A stretch of DNA of 60,218 nucleotides from Sciscionella sediminilitoris. Its GTDB lineage: Bacteria > Actinomycetota > Actinomycetes > Mycobacteriales > Pseudonocardiaceae. The stretch spans positions 1 to 60,218 of the forward strand of contig NZ_JALM01000025.1 in NCBI RefSeq assembly GCF_000737195.2, given 5' to 3'. Under the pieces are notes generated by a model. That model saw nothing but the letters and a program-made list of their open reading frames with translations. It did no database searches and was not told where the DNA came from. Below, piece after piece: positions 1 to 8,259 of this stretch (the first letter of the stretch is position 1; each line of letters opens with the position of its first letter). Position numbers and translations under genes: made by a program.

Positions 1-16
1 GGTTACGAGACACCCC

Positions 17-646
17 TTAGTCACCGGAACAGCTGCGTTCCAGCCTGTCGTAGGCGGCCTCGGTCTGGGCGACCGCGGCGGGGTAGATGTCCTCGGCGCT
101 GCGGCCGGAGCGTATTTCCTCGGCGTTGTGCGCGGAGAGGATGCGCTGGATTCCGAAGATCTGCGCGGCCAGGATCCGGGCGGTGAGTTTCTCGCTCGCC
201 CCACCGGTGGCGCACAGTTCTTCGGCGAGTTTTCGTTCTTGGTCGAGCATGTATCCGGTGAGCCGGGCCATCAGGGTGGGCGTGGAGTACAGCAGCTTGT
301 GGAAGGTGATGGCGGGCGCGCTGTCGTCGAGTCCGGTGAGGGTGTCGCGGCGGGCGAGTCGTCGGAGGAAGTCTTCTCGCAGGGCCTGCAGTGCGGATGT
401 GCCTGCTGCACGGTCCCGGACGATGATCGCCGGTCCGCTGTCGTCGTCGAGGAATCGGCGCAGGACGAGGTCTTCCTTGGTGGGGAAGTAGGCGAACAGG
501 GTGGGTTTGGACACCTCGGCTGCGGCGGCGATGTCGATGACGGAGACGTTGTCGAACCCGGATTCCTGAAACAGGGTGAAGGCGGCCTCGGTGATCGTCT
601 CGCGGGTGCGGCGTTTCTTGCGTTCCCGCAGTCCTGGTTCGGCCAT
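17..646 (-). CDS. TetR/AcrR family transcriptional repressor
   Basis: A 209-residue TetR-type regulator. Residues 12-60 form the N-terminal helix-turn-helix domain, seen in TITEAAFTLFQESGFDNVSV followed by AAAAEVSKPTLFAYFPTKEDL; the remainder is the variable helical ligand-binding and dimerisation domain. It is divergent from the HelD-like helicase gene, and the 81-bp gap contains a TGGTTA/TAACCA inverted repeat plus a related half-site. This suggests it represses itself and the helicase. The ligand is unknown. The start is the first ATG, preceded by a GAGG that sits unusually close. Family certain, target inferred. Confidence 0.88.
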   Translation of the reverse strand: MAEPGLRERKKRRTRETITEAAFTLFQESGFDNVSVIDIAAAAEVSKPTLFAYFPTKEDLVLRRFLDDDSGPAIIVRDRAAGTSALQALREDFLRRLARRDTLTGLDDSAPAITFHKLLYSTPTLMARLTGYMLDQERKLAEELCATGGASEKLTARILAAQIFGIQRILSAHNAEEIRSGRSAEDIYPAAVAQTEAAYDRLERSCSGD

Positions 647-671
647 GGCCTCAGCGTAGCTACGCCTGCCC

Positions 672-705
672 TGGTTAGCAAATTAACCAAGTTGTATGAT
701 TAACC
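672..705. promoter_or_regulatory. Putative TetR operator and helD promoter
   Basis: The inverted repeat TGGTTA-6 nt-TAACCA lies at 672-689, with a second related half-site, TGATTAACC, at 697-705. TATGAT at 695-700 is a good -10 for rightward transcription of the helicase gene, so repressor binding here would block it. The binding role is inferred from the divergent TetR gene. Confidence 0.5.
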
Positions 706-727
706 GGGTAAAGTTTAATGTCGCCGA

Positions 728-2926
728 GTGAGGCCAGCCACGAGCATGCATCAGACCGACCAGAAGGCTGTCGAGCCGGAGATCCGTGCGGAACGCGATT
801 ACCTGGACGCTTGCCGTGCGGAGCTGAGCCGTATGCGTGCGGAGATCAGCACCGCGCTCGCCACGGGGGCGGGCGAGGCAGGGGACGCCGTGGAGAACAA
901 GTACTTCTTCCACGCGTTGCGGCAGTTCCGCGCGCAGCGGGTCGAGGAGCTCTCGGACCTCGAAGAGGTGCCGCTGTTCTTCGGCCGCCTCGACTACCCG
1001 CCGGGACGGATCTACGAGCGGGACGGGGGTGGCCCGCACACCCGCACTCCGGAGGGCGACCGGGTCTATATCGGCCGCCAGGGGGTCCGGGATGTGCGCG
1101 GGGAACCCTTGATCATCGATTGGCGTGCCCCGCTGGCCCGCGCCTTCTATGAGGCCGACCACCAGGATCCGATGGGAGTCCGGGTGCGCCGCCGGTACGG
1201 CTTCGATCACCATGGTGTGCTGACCGCGTACGAGGACGAACCGATCGATCGCCAGGACGCACCCGAGGGCAGTGGTCTGCTGGCCGCCGAGATCGAGCGT
1301 CCGCGCAAGGGGCCGATGCGCGACATCGTGGCCACCATCCAACCCGAACAGATGAGCCTGGTGCGTGCCCCGCTGGAGCGCACCCTGTGCATCCAGGGCG
1401 CACCCGGAACGGGAAAGACCGCAGTGGGCCTGCATCGGCTCGCGTATCTGCTCTACGCCGAGCGGGAACGGTTGCGTACCGACGGCGGGGTCGCGGTGAT
1501 CGGGCCCAACCGCTCCTTTCTGTCCTATATCCGCCATGTGTTGCCCGCCCTCGGTGAGGTGGCGGTATCCCAGACCACGATCGACGAGCTCGCCGGTTCG
1601 GGACACACCGTCGGGCATGTCGAGGATCCGCGGGCGGCGCGGGTCAAAGGCGATGCGCGGATGGCCGAGGTCATCCGGCGGCACCTGTGGTCCCGGATCC
1701 AGCCGCCGCCGGAGCCGCTGGAGCTCAAGCACCGGCACCGGATCTGGCGGCTGTCCGAGGAAGAGCTGGCCGAACAACTCGCGCTCGTGCGCGGCCGCGA
1801 GATCGACTACGGCTCAGGTCGGGAACTGCTGGCCCAGCGTCTGGCACAACTGGTGCTGCGCCAGATCGAGCGGGCCGGGGGAACCATCACGACCACCGCG
1901 GCGCAGCTGCGCCGCACTACGGCGATCGGCCGCGCGGTCCGGCAAATGTGGCCGACGGCCGATCCGGACCGCCTCGTGTTCGAGTTGCTCACCGAGCGGG
2001 CCCGGCTGGCGCACGCCGCGGACGGAATCCTTTCGCCCGAGGAACAGCATGCCATCCTGCGCACCCCGCGCCCACGCAGCCGGAAGGCGATGGCCTGGAG
2101 CAGCCTCGACCTGGCACTGCTCGACGAATGCGCGGCGCTGATCGCGACGCCGGACAGGCTCGGGCACATCGTCGTGGACGAGGCGCAGGATCTCAGCCCG
2201 ATGCAGATCCGGGCGATCGCGCGCCGTATGACCGGTTCCTGCACGGTGCTCGGCGACCTGGCCCAGGCCACCAGCCCGGCCGCGGTCGAGGACTGGGCCA
2301 CCGTGCTGGCCCACCTCGATCGGCCGGAGGGCCGGATCGAGGAGCTGACCCGCGGCTACCGGGTACCGGCACAGGTCATCGACTACGCCGCCCGGCTGCT
2401 TCCGCGCATCGCCCCGGAACTGCGTGGCCCGGCCTCGTTTCGCCAGTCCGCCGATGCCTTGCACATCACCGAAACCGCCCCCGGGGAAACGATCGGAACC
2501 ACGGTCGCCGCCTGCGCTGCCGCCCTGTCCGGGGAAGGCTCGATCGGGCTCATCGCCGCGGACGAGGATGTCCCCGAGCTCCAGCGCGCCCTTACCGGAA
2601 ACGGGATCGGACACACCGTGCTCGGTGCCGATGAAGGCAGCCTCGAAGCCGAGCGCCTCATCCTGGCACCGGTGACCCTGACCAAGGGACTCGAGTTCGA
2701 CACCGTGCTCGTCGTTGAACCTGCCCGCATCGCCGCGCTGGAGTCCCGCGGCCTGCAGCGGCTCTACGTCGCCCTGACCCGCGCGGTCAGCGAACTGCAC
2801 GTCATCCACGCGGATCGGCTTCCGGAACCCCTGAACGGCTGCCGGTCAGCTCAGCGCCCGGCCTGGAGCAGCCGCGAAGCCGGTTTCGGGAGGGCCGCGC
2901 CTTCGGGCAGGGGCGCACCGCGATAG
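728..2926 (+). CDS. HelD-like UvrD-superfamily ATPase/helicase
   Basis: Superfamily-1 ATPase of the actinobacterial HelD group, which binds RNA polymerase, clears it from DNA and in some species protects it from rifamycins. The N-terminal helical arm (DYLDACRAELSRMRAEI) matches the coiled coil of HelD. Walker A GAPGTGKTAVGLHRL is near residue 223 and Walker B VDEAQD near residue 481; SF1 motifs TRGYRVP and LYVALTRAV follow. The start is GTG at 728, but ATG at 746 is nearly as plausible. The last 25 codons overlap antisense with the methyltransferase gene. The promoter region carries a TetR-type operator, so expression is probably inducible. Whether it gives rifamycin resistance cannot be told from sequence. 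Confidence 0.85.
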   Translation: MRPATSMHQTDQKAVEPEIRAERDYLDACRAELSRMRAEISTALATGAGEAGDAVENKYFFHALRQFRAQRVEELSDLEEVPLFFGRLDYPPGRIYERDGGGPHTRTPEGDRVYIGRQGVRDVRGEPLIIDWRAPLARAFYEADHQDPMGVRVRRRYGFDHHGVLTAYEDEPIDRQDAPEGSGLLAAEIERPRKGPMRDIVATIQPEQMSLVRAPLERTLCIQGAPGTGKTAVGLHRLAYLLYAERERLRTDGGVAVIGPNRSFLSYIRHVLPALGEVAVSQTTIDELAGSGHTVGHVEDPRAARVKGDARMAEVIRRHLWSRIQPPPEPLELKHRHRIWRLSEEELAEQLALVRGREIDYGSGRELLAQRLAQLVLRQIERAGGTITTTAAQLRRTTAIGRAVRQMWPTADPDRLVFELLTERARLAHAADGILSPEEQHAILRTPRPRSRKAMAWSSLDLALLDECAALIATPDRLGHIVVDEAQDLSPMQIRAIARRMTGSCTVLGDLAQATSPAAVEDWATVLAHLDRPEGRIEELTRGYRVPAQVIDYAARLLPRIAPELRGPASFRQSADALHITETAPGETIGTTVAACAAALSGEGSIGLIAADEDVPELQRALTGNGIGHTVLGADEGSLEAERLILAPVTLTKGLEFDTVLVVEPARIAALESRGLQRLYVALTRAVSELHVIHADRLPEPLNGCRSAQRPAWSSREAGFGRAAPSGRGAPR

Positions 2927-3711
2927 TGCTCGATCAGTGCCGCCGCGGAGTGATCCTCGACGGTGGTGAACCCGGCCGAGCTGAGCTGCTGCTCCATTTC
3001 GGTGGGCGGGAACATGCTCAGGAACGGTTCGCCCGCGTTCATGAGCCGCTCCATACGGTCCCGCAGTGCCGCCTGCTCGTCCGCGGTGGCCGGGGCGGGC
3101 AGGTAGTCGAGGACCAGTCGCACGGATCCCCGTTGTCCGGTGATGTACCGCAGCGTCTCCTGGAACGCATCCTGTGTCAGGTAGAAGACGACGCCGAGCC
3201 AGACGAAGATGGCGGGTTCGCCGCGATCGAATCCGGCAGCCGCCAAACCGTCCGACAGCGAATCGGTCTCGAAATCGACCGGGGCGAAGGTCACCGAATC
3301 CGGGACCGGGATGTCCGCTTCGGCGAGCTGTTGTCGTTTCCACGACTGAGTAGCGGGGTGATCGACCTCGAACACCCGCAGTTCCGGGAACGGGTTGCGA
3401 TAGGCGAACGTGTCGAGGCCCGCCCCGAGGAATACCACCTGCCGGGTTCCCGCGCGCACGGCTTCACCGATCACCTCCTCGGCGAAGCGGCTGCGGGTGG
3501 CGAAGAACAGTCGCCTGCCGAGCTGGCTGCCGCTGGTGCCACCGAACCGACTCCACGGCTCGGTGTCCTGATCGGTCAGCTCGTCCGGGGACAGCCGCAG
3601 GATCCGGAGGGCCAGCGGGTCCTCCAGCACCCGTGGCTCATCGAGCACCTGGTGATACGCGCGCCAATAGCCGGTCGCCAATGCCGTCTTGCTGGGCTGT
3701 CCCTGCTCCAT
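2851..3711 (-). CDS. Class I SAM-dependent methyltransferase, TIGR00027 family
   Basis: A 286-residue putative O-methyltransferase with a leucine carboxyl methyltransferase-like fold. The SAM-binding motif VVFLGAGLDTFAYR is near residue 90, followed by FEVDHPATQSWKR, both typical of TIGR00027 proteins that are abundant in mycobacteria and relatives. The substrate is unknown; polyketide or secondary-metabolite carboxylates are usual guesses. Its 3' end overlaps the helicase 3' end by 76 bp in convergent orientation, so the two transcripts are antisense to each other there. No biosynthetic cluster surrounds it. Confidence 0.85.
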   Translation of the reverse strand: MEQGQPSKTALATGYWRAYHQVLDEPRVLEDPLALRILRLSPDELTDQDTEPWSRFGGTSGSQLGRRLFFATRSRFAEEVIGEAVRAGTRQVVFLGAGLDTFAYRNPFPELRVFEVDHPATQSWKRQQLAEADIPVPDSVTFAPVDFETDSLSDGLAAAGFDRGEPAIFVWLGVVFYLTQDAFQETLRYITGQRGSVRLVLDYLPAPATADEQAALRDRMERLMNAGEPFLSMFPPTEMEQQLSSAGFTTVEDHSAAALIEHYRGAPLPEGAALPKPASRLLQAGR

Positions 3712-3740
3712 CGCCTCAAGTTAGCAGCGATCGGGAATTC

Positions 3741-3770
3741 GGGCCCCGCGCGAAAAATCACGCGGGGCCC
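3741..3770 (-). terminator. Hairpin terminator after the RibD-like gene
   Basis: A perfect 10-bp inverted repeat, GGGCCCCGCG / CGCGGGGCCC, with an A-rich loop. It lies just past the stop of the leftward RibD-like gene and before the leftward methyltransferase gene. There is no U tract outside the stem, so termination strength is uncertain. Confidence 0.55.
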
Positions 3771-3774
3771 CGGC

Positions 3775-4392
3775 TCAGTAGCGCACGCGGTAGCGGATGT
3801 GGGTGGCCAACGGGGTGTGTTCGGCCTCGATGGGTTCGAGGGTGGCCGCGGCGGTGGTTTCGTCGAAGAGGCGTTCGCCCTGACCGAGCAGGACGGGGGC
3901 GATGTCGAGGCTGAGCTCGTCGAGTTCACCGGAGGCGAGTGCCTGGCGCACGGTGGAGGCACCGCCCGCGATGTCGACGTCCCCGTCTCCGGCTTGGCGG
4001 GCGAGCCGCAGCGCTTCGGCGAATCCTCCGGTGACGAAGTGGAAGGTGGTTCCGCCCGCCATCTCGATCGGCTCGTGTTCGTGATGAGTGAGCACGAAGA
4101 CGGGTGCGTGGTACGGCGGTTCTTCGCCCCACCACCCGCGCCATCCGGGATCGTTCTCCCAGCCGCCGCGCACGGGCCCGAACATGTTCCGGCCCATCAC
4201 GTAGGCGCCGCGAGGCCGCAGCAGCCAGTCGCGCCAGCGGATGTCGATCTCGTTGTCGGCGAGCCATTCACCGTCGAGGTGCCACCGGTGCAGTGCCATG
4301 GCCCCGCGGCCGAGTGGGTTCTCCCGGGACTGCTCGGGCCCGGCCGCGAAGCCGTCCAGCGAAGTGGTCATGTGTGTCGTCGTATGGGTCAT
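3775..4392 (-). CDS. RibD C-terminal/dihydrofolate reductase-like protein
   Basis: A 205-residue single-domain NADPH-dependent reductase of the RibD C-terminal/DHFR superfamily. The N-terminal MTTSLDGFAAG substrate-site motif and the C-terminal segment GGASTVRQALASGELDEL with IAPVLLGQGERLF are characteristic. Members of this stand-alone group are common in actinobacteria and mostly unassigned; it lacks the deaminase half of RibD, so a role in riboflavin synthesis is not implied. The ATG at 4371 is an alternative start. It is preceded on the same strand by a small membrane protein gene. Confidence 0.82.
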   Translation of the reverse strand: MTHTTTHMTTSLDGFAAGPEQSRENPLGRGAMALHRWHLDGEWLADNEIDIRWRDWLLRPRGAYVMGRNMFGPVRGGWENDPGWRGWWGEEPPYHAPVFVLTHHEHEPIEMAGGTTFHFVTGGFAEALRLARQAGDGDVDIAGGASTVRQALASGELDELSLDIAPVLLGQGERLFDETTAAATLEPIEAEHTPLATHIRYRVRY

Positions 4393-4444
4393 GACCGTAC
4401 GGACCGGTGCCGCGGCGGAAACTCATCGCGCGCGCCGGAACCGC

Positions 4445-4660
4445 TCACTCGTCGTCGAAGCGGCGGTACTGGCGGGCGGTGTAGATCAGCACGGCGCCAC
4501 CGGCGAGCACGATGCCCGCGGCGAAGAGGATGAACACGGCGAAATCGACGGGCACGGTGCTGAACAGGGCCACGATTCCGAGCAGGGCGAGGACCGCGGT
4601 GACGATGGTGGCGGTCCGGTGATTGTGGACGGTTACCTGGCTGGTGGACATGTTCAACAT
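4445..4660 (-). CDS. Small two-helix membrane protein
   Basis: A 71-residue protein of unknown function. It has two predicted transmembrane helices, TATIVTAVLALLGIVALF and FAVFILFAAGIVLAGGAVL, and a charged C-terminus RQYRRFDDE. The start at 4660 is chosen because GGGGAG lies 7 bases upstream; an in-frame ATG at 4690 has no ribosome-binding site. The product is not recognised. Neighbours on the same strand are a RibD-like reductase and pterin dehydratase, but nothing links them functionally. Confidence 0.6.
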   Translation of the reverse strand: MLNMSTSQVTVHNHRTATIVTAVLALLGIVALFSTVPVDFAVFILFAAGIVLAGGAVLIYTARQYRRFDDE

Positions 4661-4762
4661 TGGTGCACTCCCCGAATTTTCTCTGCGCACCCATGAGATC
4701 GCCCCGCGCGGGCCGATCGTTAGCGTCCCGCGCGGGCCTGTGATCAGCGCTTCATGCGGGCT

Positions 4763-5056
4763 TTATCCGAAGGAGGCGAGCACCTTGTCGATCTCGGTGG
4801 CGAGCCGGGTGTCCTTCTCGGTGAGTCCGCCCTCGGAATGGGTGGCACAGGTGAAAGTGAGTGTGCGCCAGCGGATGTCGATATCGGGATGGTGGTCGGC
4901 GCGCTCGGCGATCTCGGCGATGCGGTCCACGGCGGTGATCGCGTCCGGGAAGCTGGGCAATTTCGCGGAACGGGTGATGGCCTCGCCCTCGCGGTGCCAT
5001 TCCGGGAGTTCGCCGAGTGCGTCCGATATCTGCTGTTCGGTCAGTAGTGCAGTCAT
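4763..5056 (-). CDS. 4a-hydroxytetrahydrobiopterin dehydratase (PCD)
   Basis: A 97-residue pterin-4-alpha-carbinolamine dehydratase, which dehydrates the 4a-hydroxy pterin formed by aromatic amino acid hydroxylases. The catalytic histidine signature HHPDIDIRW with the downstream TH and GGLTEKD motif is intact, and the length is standard. No pterin-dependent hydroxylase is nearby, so the substrate in this organism is open; many bacteria keep this enzyme for molybdopterin or folate-related pterins. Confidence 0.92.
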   Translation of the reverse strand: MTALLTEQQISDALGELPEWHREGEAITRSAKLPSFPDAITAVDRIAEIAERADHHPDIDIRWRTLTFTCATHSEGGLTEKDTRLATEIDKVLASFG

Positions 5057-5129
5057 GCGGCCATGGTGACGACTCGACGCCGTTCTGGCCAGACCCGGCA
5101 GGCGGTAGCGCCTGGACGAGCCGAGGAAT

Positions 5130-5178
5130 GGGCCCGGTCGCTCAGCGTGGACGGTTCGGTTCGTGAGCGACCGGGCCC
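5130..5178 (-). terminator. Strong hairpin terminator of the ABC operon
   Basis: A perfect 15-bp inverted repeat (5130-5144 with 5164-5178, arms beginning GGGCCCGGTCGC) lies 30 bases beyond the stop of the leftward ABC permease gene. It has no U tract, as is common for high-GC actinomycete terminators. Confidence 0.65.
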
Positions 5179-5207
5179 CGGTCGTGGATCGCCTCGGGAG
5201 AAGTGGC

Positions 5208-6080
5208 TCAGCGGGGATTGACCATGCGGATCGCGGTGACCGAGAGCCCGATGACCGTGTAACAGGCGGCCACCAGCATGCTCTGGCCGTACGGGCCGAG
5301 GTCCATCGGTCCGCCGAGCAGCCCGGGAATCGCCCCGCTCATGGTGCCGTTGGTGATCAGCAGCGGGTGGATGGCCGAGAGCTGCGAGATGTTGTTGAGC
5401 ACGCTGAACACGATCACCCCGGCCAGGGTCGAGGCCATCACGACGAGCGGGTGCTCGGTGAACGCGGAGATGGCCAGCGCGACCGCGCCGATGCCGAACA
5501 GCTGCACGGTGGTCCACAGCACGGCGAGCCCGATGCGTCCCAGCGCGCCGCCGAACCCGACCGGGGTGCCGGAGAAGCTGAGCATTCCGGTGCCACCGAA
5601 CAGGATCTCGCCGATGATGATCGAAGTGATCGCGACGACGAGCACCGCGACCAGGGAGGCGACCGCGACCCCGAAGGCCTTGACGCCGAGCAGGCGCAGC
5701 CGCCCGATCGGGGCGACGAGCAGCCCGCGCAGTGTTCCGCTCGCGGACTCGCCCGCGATGGCGTCCGCCGCGAACATCGAGGCGACCAGCGGCAGGAACA
5801 GGTTGGCGAGCAGCAGGAGGGTGAGCATCGGCAGGATCAGGCCGTTGCCGCGCAGCAGGGTGTCCAGTCCGCCGGCGAGCATGCCGGATCCGGTGGCCAC
5901 GGACAGCCCGATCCCGATGATGATGGGGATCAGGGCGAGCCCGCCGAGCGCGAACACGGTCCTGCGGCGCAACAGCATCCAGCGCAGTTCGGAGCCGATC
6001 AACCGGCCGAGCGGGGCCCGGGTGGCTTCGGGACGCAGGGTGAGGCCGCTCGCCGGTTCGGCCAGGGTGGCTGTAGTCAT
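5208..6080 (-). CDS. ABC-2 type transporter permease
   Basis: A 290-residue integral membrane permease with about six predicted helices, for example TVFALGGLALIPIIIGIGL and LVMASTLAGVI-like segments, arranged as in ABC-2 export permeases. It overlaps the ATPase gene by 4 bp (ATGA), so the two are translationally coupled and form an exporter in the cytoplasmic membrane. The upstream gene in the operon encodes a LolA/RseB-like secreted protein, which suggests an envelope, lipid or lipoprotein-related role. The substrate is unknown. Confidence 0.87.
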   Translation of the reverse strand: MTTATLAEPASGLTLRPEATRAPLGRLIGSELRWMLLRRRTVFALGGLALIPIIIGIGLSVATGSGMLAGGLDTLLRGNGLILPMLTLLLLANLFLPLVASMFAADAIAGESASGTLRGLLVAPIGRLRLLGVKAFGVAVASLVAVLVVAITSIIIGEILFGGTGMLSFSGTPVGFGGALGRIGLAVLWTTVQLFGIGAVALAISAFTEHPLVVMASTLAGVIVFSVLNNISQLSAIHPLLITNGTMSGAIPGLLGGPMDLGPYGQSMLVAACYTVIGLSVTAIRMVNPR

Positions 6081-7069
6081 GCCTGCGCTCCTTCCTCGGT
6101 CAGCTGGGCGAACAGGTCCTCGAGTCCGGTGCGCTGCTTGCGTGCCTCGGTCACCGCGACCTCGGCCCGCACGAGTACGCGCAGCACCTGCTCGGGGCGG
6201 GCGGTGGTGAGGTCCACGAGCACCCCGCCCTCCACCTCGCGGGCGGCTATCCGCTCCGCGCCGAGTGCCTCGAGCGCGGCGGGCGCCTCCTCGGTGCGCA
6301 CCTCGAGTCCGGTGTTGCCCGCCTCCAGCAGTTCGTCGAGTTGTCCTTGTGCGACAAGGCTTCCGCGGTTCATCACGGCCACGTGCGTACAGGTCGCCTC
6401 CACCTCGGCGAGCAGATGCGAGGAGACGATCACGGTGGTTCCCTCGCGGTGCAGCTCGCCGATCACCGCGCGCACCTCACGGGTTCCCGCGGGGTCGAGC
6501 CCGTTCGTCGGCTCGTCCAGGATCACCAGTTCGCGCGGGACGAGCAGGGCGGCGGCGAGCCCCAGCCGCTGCTTCATGCCCAGCGAGTAGCCGCGGTAGC
6601 GCCGATCGGCGGCCTCGGTGAGCCCGACGCGTTCGAGCGCGGAGTCCACGGCGGCCTTGATCGACCGGGTGGCCAGCCGGGGTTCGGCGGCCGCGCACCG
6701 GCGCAGGTTGTCCCGCCCGGAGAGAAAGGAGTGGAAACCGGGGCCCTCGACCAGTGCGCCGACCGTGGACAGCACGTGCTGTGCCTGGTCGGGCATGCGC
6801 GCCCCGAGCAGCTCCACGGTTCCGGTGCTCGGCGCGGTGAGCCCGAGCAGCATCCGGATCGTGGTGGTCTTGCCGGAACCGTTCGGCCCGAGCAGCCCGA
6901 GCACCGAACCACGCGGCACCTCGAGGTCGAGCTCGGAGACCGCGTCGACCCCCTTGAACCGCTTGCCGAGTCCCCGCGTCGCGGCGGCGAGTTCCTGGTC
7001 CTGCCCGGCCCCGGGCCCCGGGAGCGTTTCCGCCCCCGGGCCCGGAGTGGGTCGCATCGTGGTGGTCAC
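6077..7069 (-). CDS. ABC transporter ATP-binding protein
   Basis: A 330-residue ATPase of the DRR/CcmA-like exporter class. Walker A GPNGSGKTTTIRMLLG is near residue 60, the signature YSLGMKQRLGLAAAL near 145 and Walker B LVILDEPTNGLDP near 165, then the H-loop VSSHLL. The C-terminal 90 residues are the extension seen in bacteriocin and drug exporters. It pairs with the downstream permease (4-bp overlap) and overlaps the upstream LolA-like gene by 4 bp, making a three-gene operon. Confidence 0.92.
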   Translation of the reverse strand: MTTTMRPTPGPGAETLPGPGAGQDQELAAATRGLGKRFKGVDAVSELDLEVPRGSVLGLLGPNGSGKTTTIRMLLGLTAPSTGTVELLGARMPDQAQHVLSTVGALVEGPGFHSFLSGRDNLRRCAAAEPRLATRSIKAAVDSALERVGLTEAADRRYRGYSLGMKQRLGLAAALLVPRELVILDEPTNGLDPAGTREVRAVIGELHREGTTVIVSSHLLAEVEATCTHVAVMNRGSLVAQGQLDELLEAGNTGLEVRTEEAPAALEALGAERIAAREVEGGVLVDLTTARPEQVLRVLVRAEVAVTEARKQRTGLEDLFAQLTEEGAQA

Positions 7070-8148
7070 TTGGTGCCCAGCGCCTGCTCGAGGACCTGCT
7101 GCGGGACCAGGCCCGCGGCGAACCGGCCGTCGTCGGTGATCAGCGCGGTTCCGATGGAGGTGCTGATCAGGTGGCCGTTGCCGTAGGCGCCGTGCACCGG
7201 CTTGGCGAACCGGTCCATGATCCCGGCCGGGGTGTTGCTCTGGCCGGGCTCCTGCTTGCCCTGCTCGCCCTGGGGCAGCTTCGCGTTCTTGGTGTCCAGC
7301 TTCCCGGTGAGCACGGTGTCCCAGCCCTCGCCGACGGTGTTCATCTGCTGCTTCGGCTGCTTCTTGAGCTTGTCCATGTGCTTGCTCGGGTCGACCGTGG
7401 TCACCTTCGCGCCCTGCGGCGGGGTGAACGAGAACAGCGCCGGGTCCTGCTGGCCGACATCGAGCTTGGTGAAGCCGAACTCGAGTGCCGGATCGGCGGA
7501 GCCGTTGCCGAAGGCCTCGAATCGCAGCGGCATCCGCGTCTGCGCGTCCACGGCCACCCGGACCTCACGGACCAGGGTCTTCTCGCTCGGCTTCGGGGTC
7601 AGGACCAGCTCGTAGGCATCGCGGTCGGCGACCCGCGCGGTGCCGTCCACGGTGAGGTCACTGGACTCGCGCAGTTTGCCGACCAGCTGCTTGCTCATCG
7701 CGACCGGATCGCCCTTGCCGCGCTCCTGCATCGCCTTTTCGTGCGCCTTGGCGTGCTGCATCGGCAGCTTGCTGACCTCGCGGCCCTTCGAGTCGTAGTT
7801 CCACAGCGTCGACCCGTCCGAGACCGTGGTGTGCTGCGAACCGCCCTGCTGCGCGCTGGTCAGCCGGAACTTGTCCGCGCCGCCGTAGTAGACCTGCGCG
7901 CTGTAGTCGCCGTCGGTGCCCTGCTTGAGCTCGGGTAGCGGGATCCCCAGGTTGCTCGTGGCGCTCATGGTGCCGCCGAACTGGGCGGGCTTGGCCTGCA
8001 GCACCGAGCTGACCAGCGACTCCGGGCTCACCTTCGGCAGCTGCGGGGCGGGATCGGCGCCCGCGGGGACCGTGACGATCGCCAGCCCTGCCGCGCCCGC
8101 GAGCACGCCGACGACCGCGATGCCGGTGGTCACCTTCTTGGTCTTCAT
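7066..8148 (-). CDS. Secreted LolA/RseB-like protein
   Basis: A 360-residue exported protein. The N-terminus MKTKKVTTGIAVVGVLAG followed by a hydrophobic stretch ending near AGA is a signal peptide without a lipobox. The middle part (VDGTARVADRDAYELVLTPK, then VREVRVAVDAQTRMPLRFEA) is the half-barrel fold of LolA, MucB and RseB, which binds lipids or lipoprotein tails. The start at 8148 has a strong AAGGAG 7 bases upstream. It heads an operon with the ABC-2 exporter and is divergent from a two-component system. An envelope-stress sensor or lipid carrier role is inferred. Confidence 0.82.
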   Translation of the reverse strand: MKTKKVTTGIAVVGVLAGAAGLAIVTVPAGADPAPQLPKVSPESLVSSVLQAKPAQFGGTMSATSNLGIPLPELKQGTDGDYSAQVYYGGADKFRLTSAQQGGSQHTTVSDGSTLWNYDSKGREVSKLPMQHAKAHEKAMQERGKGDPVAMSKQLVGKLRESSDLTVDGTARVADRDAYELVLTPKPSEKTLVREVRVAVDAQTRMPLRFEAFGNGSADPALEFGFTKLDVGQQDPALFSFTPPQGAKVTTVDPSKHMDKLKKQPKQQMNTVGEGWDTVLTGKLDTKNAKLPQGEQGKQEPGQSNTPAGIMDRFAKPVHGAYGNGHLISTSIGTALITDDGRFAAGLVPQQVLEQALGTK

Positions 8149-8181
8149 GCGGTTTCTCCTTCGGTTCTCCCCGTCCACACC

Positions 8182-8219
8182 ACTGAGCATGCACCCCGGA
8201 AACTGAGACCGCACTGAGA
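8182..8219 (-). promoter_or_regulatory. CTCAGT direct repeats, candidate response-regulator box
   Basis: Read leftward, CTCAGT occurs three times. Two copies are exactly 11 bp apart (within 8202-8218) and the third starts 20 bp further on. Direct repeats with helical-turn spacing are the usual target of OmpR-family regulators. The site lies in the gap between the LolA-like operon and the response regulator gene, 34-71 bases upstream of the LolA-like start. Confidence 0.5.
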
Positions 8220-8259
8220 GCATCCGGCAGCGGGGCCCGGGACAAGGCATGCTGAGCCC

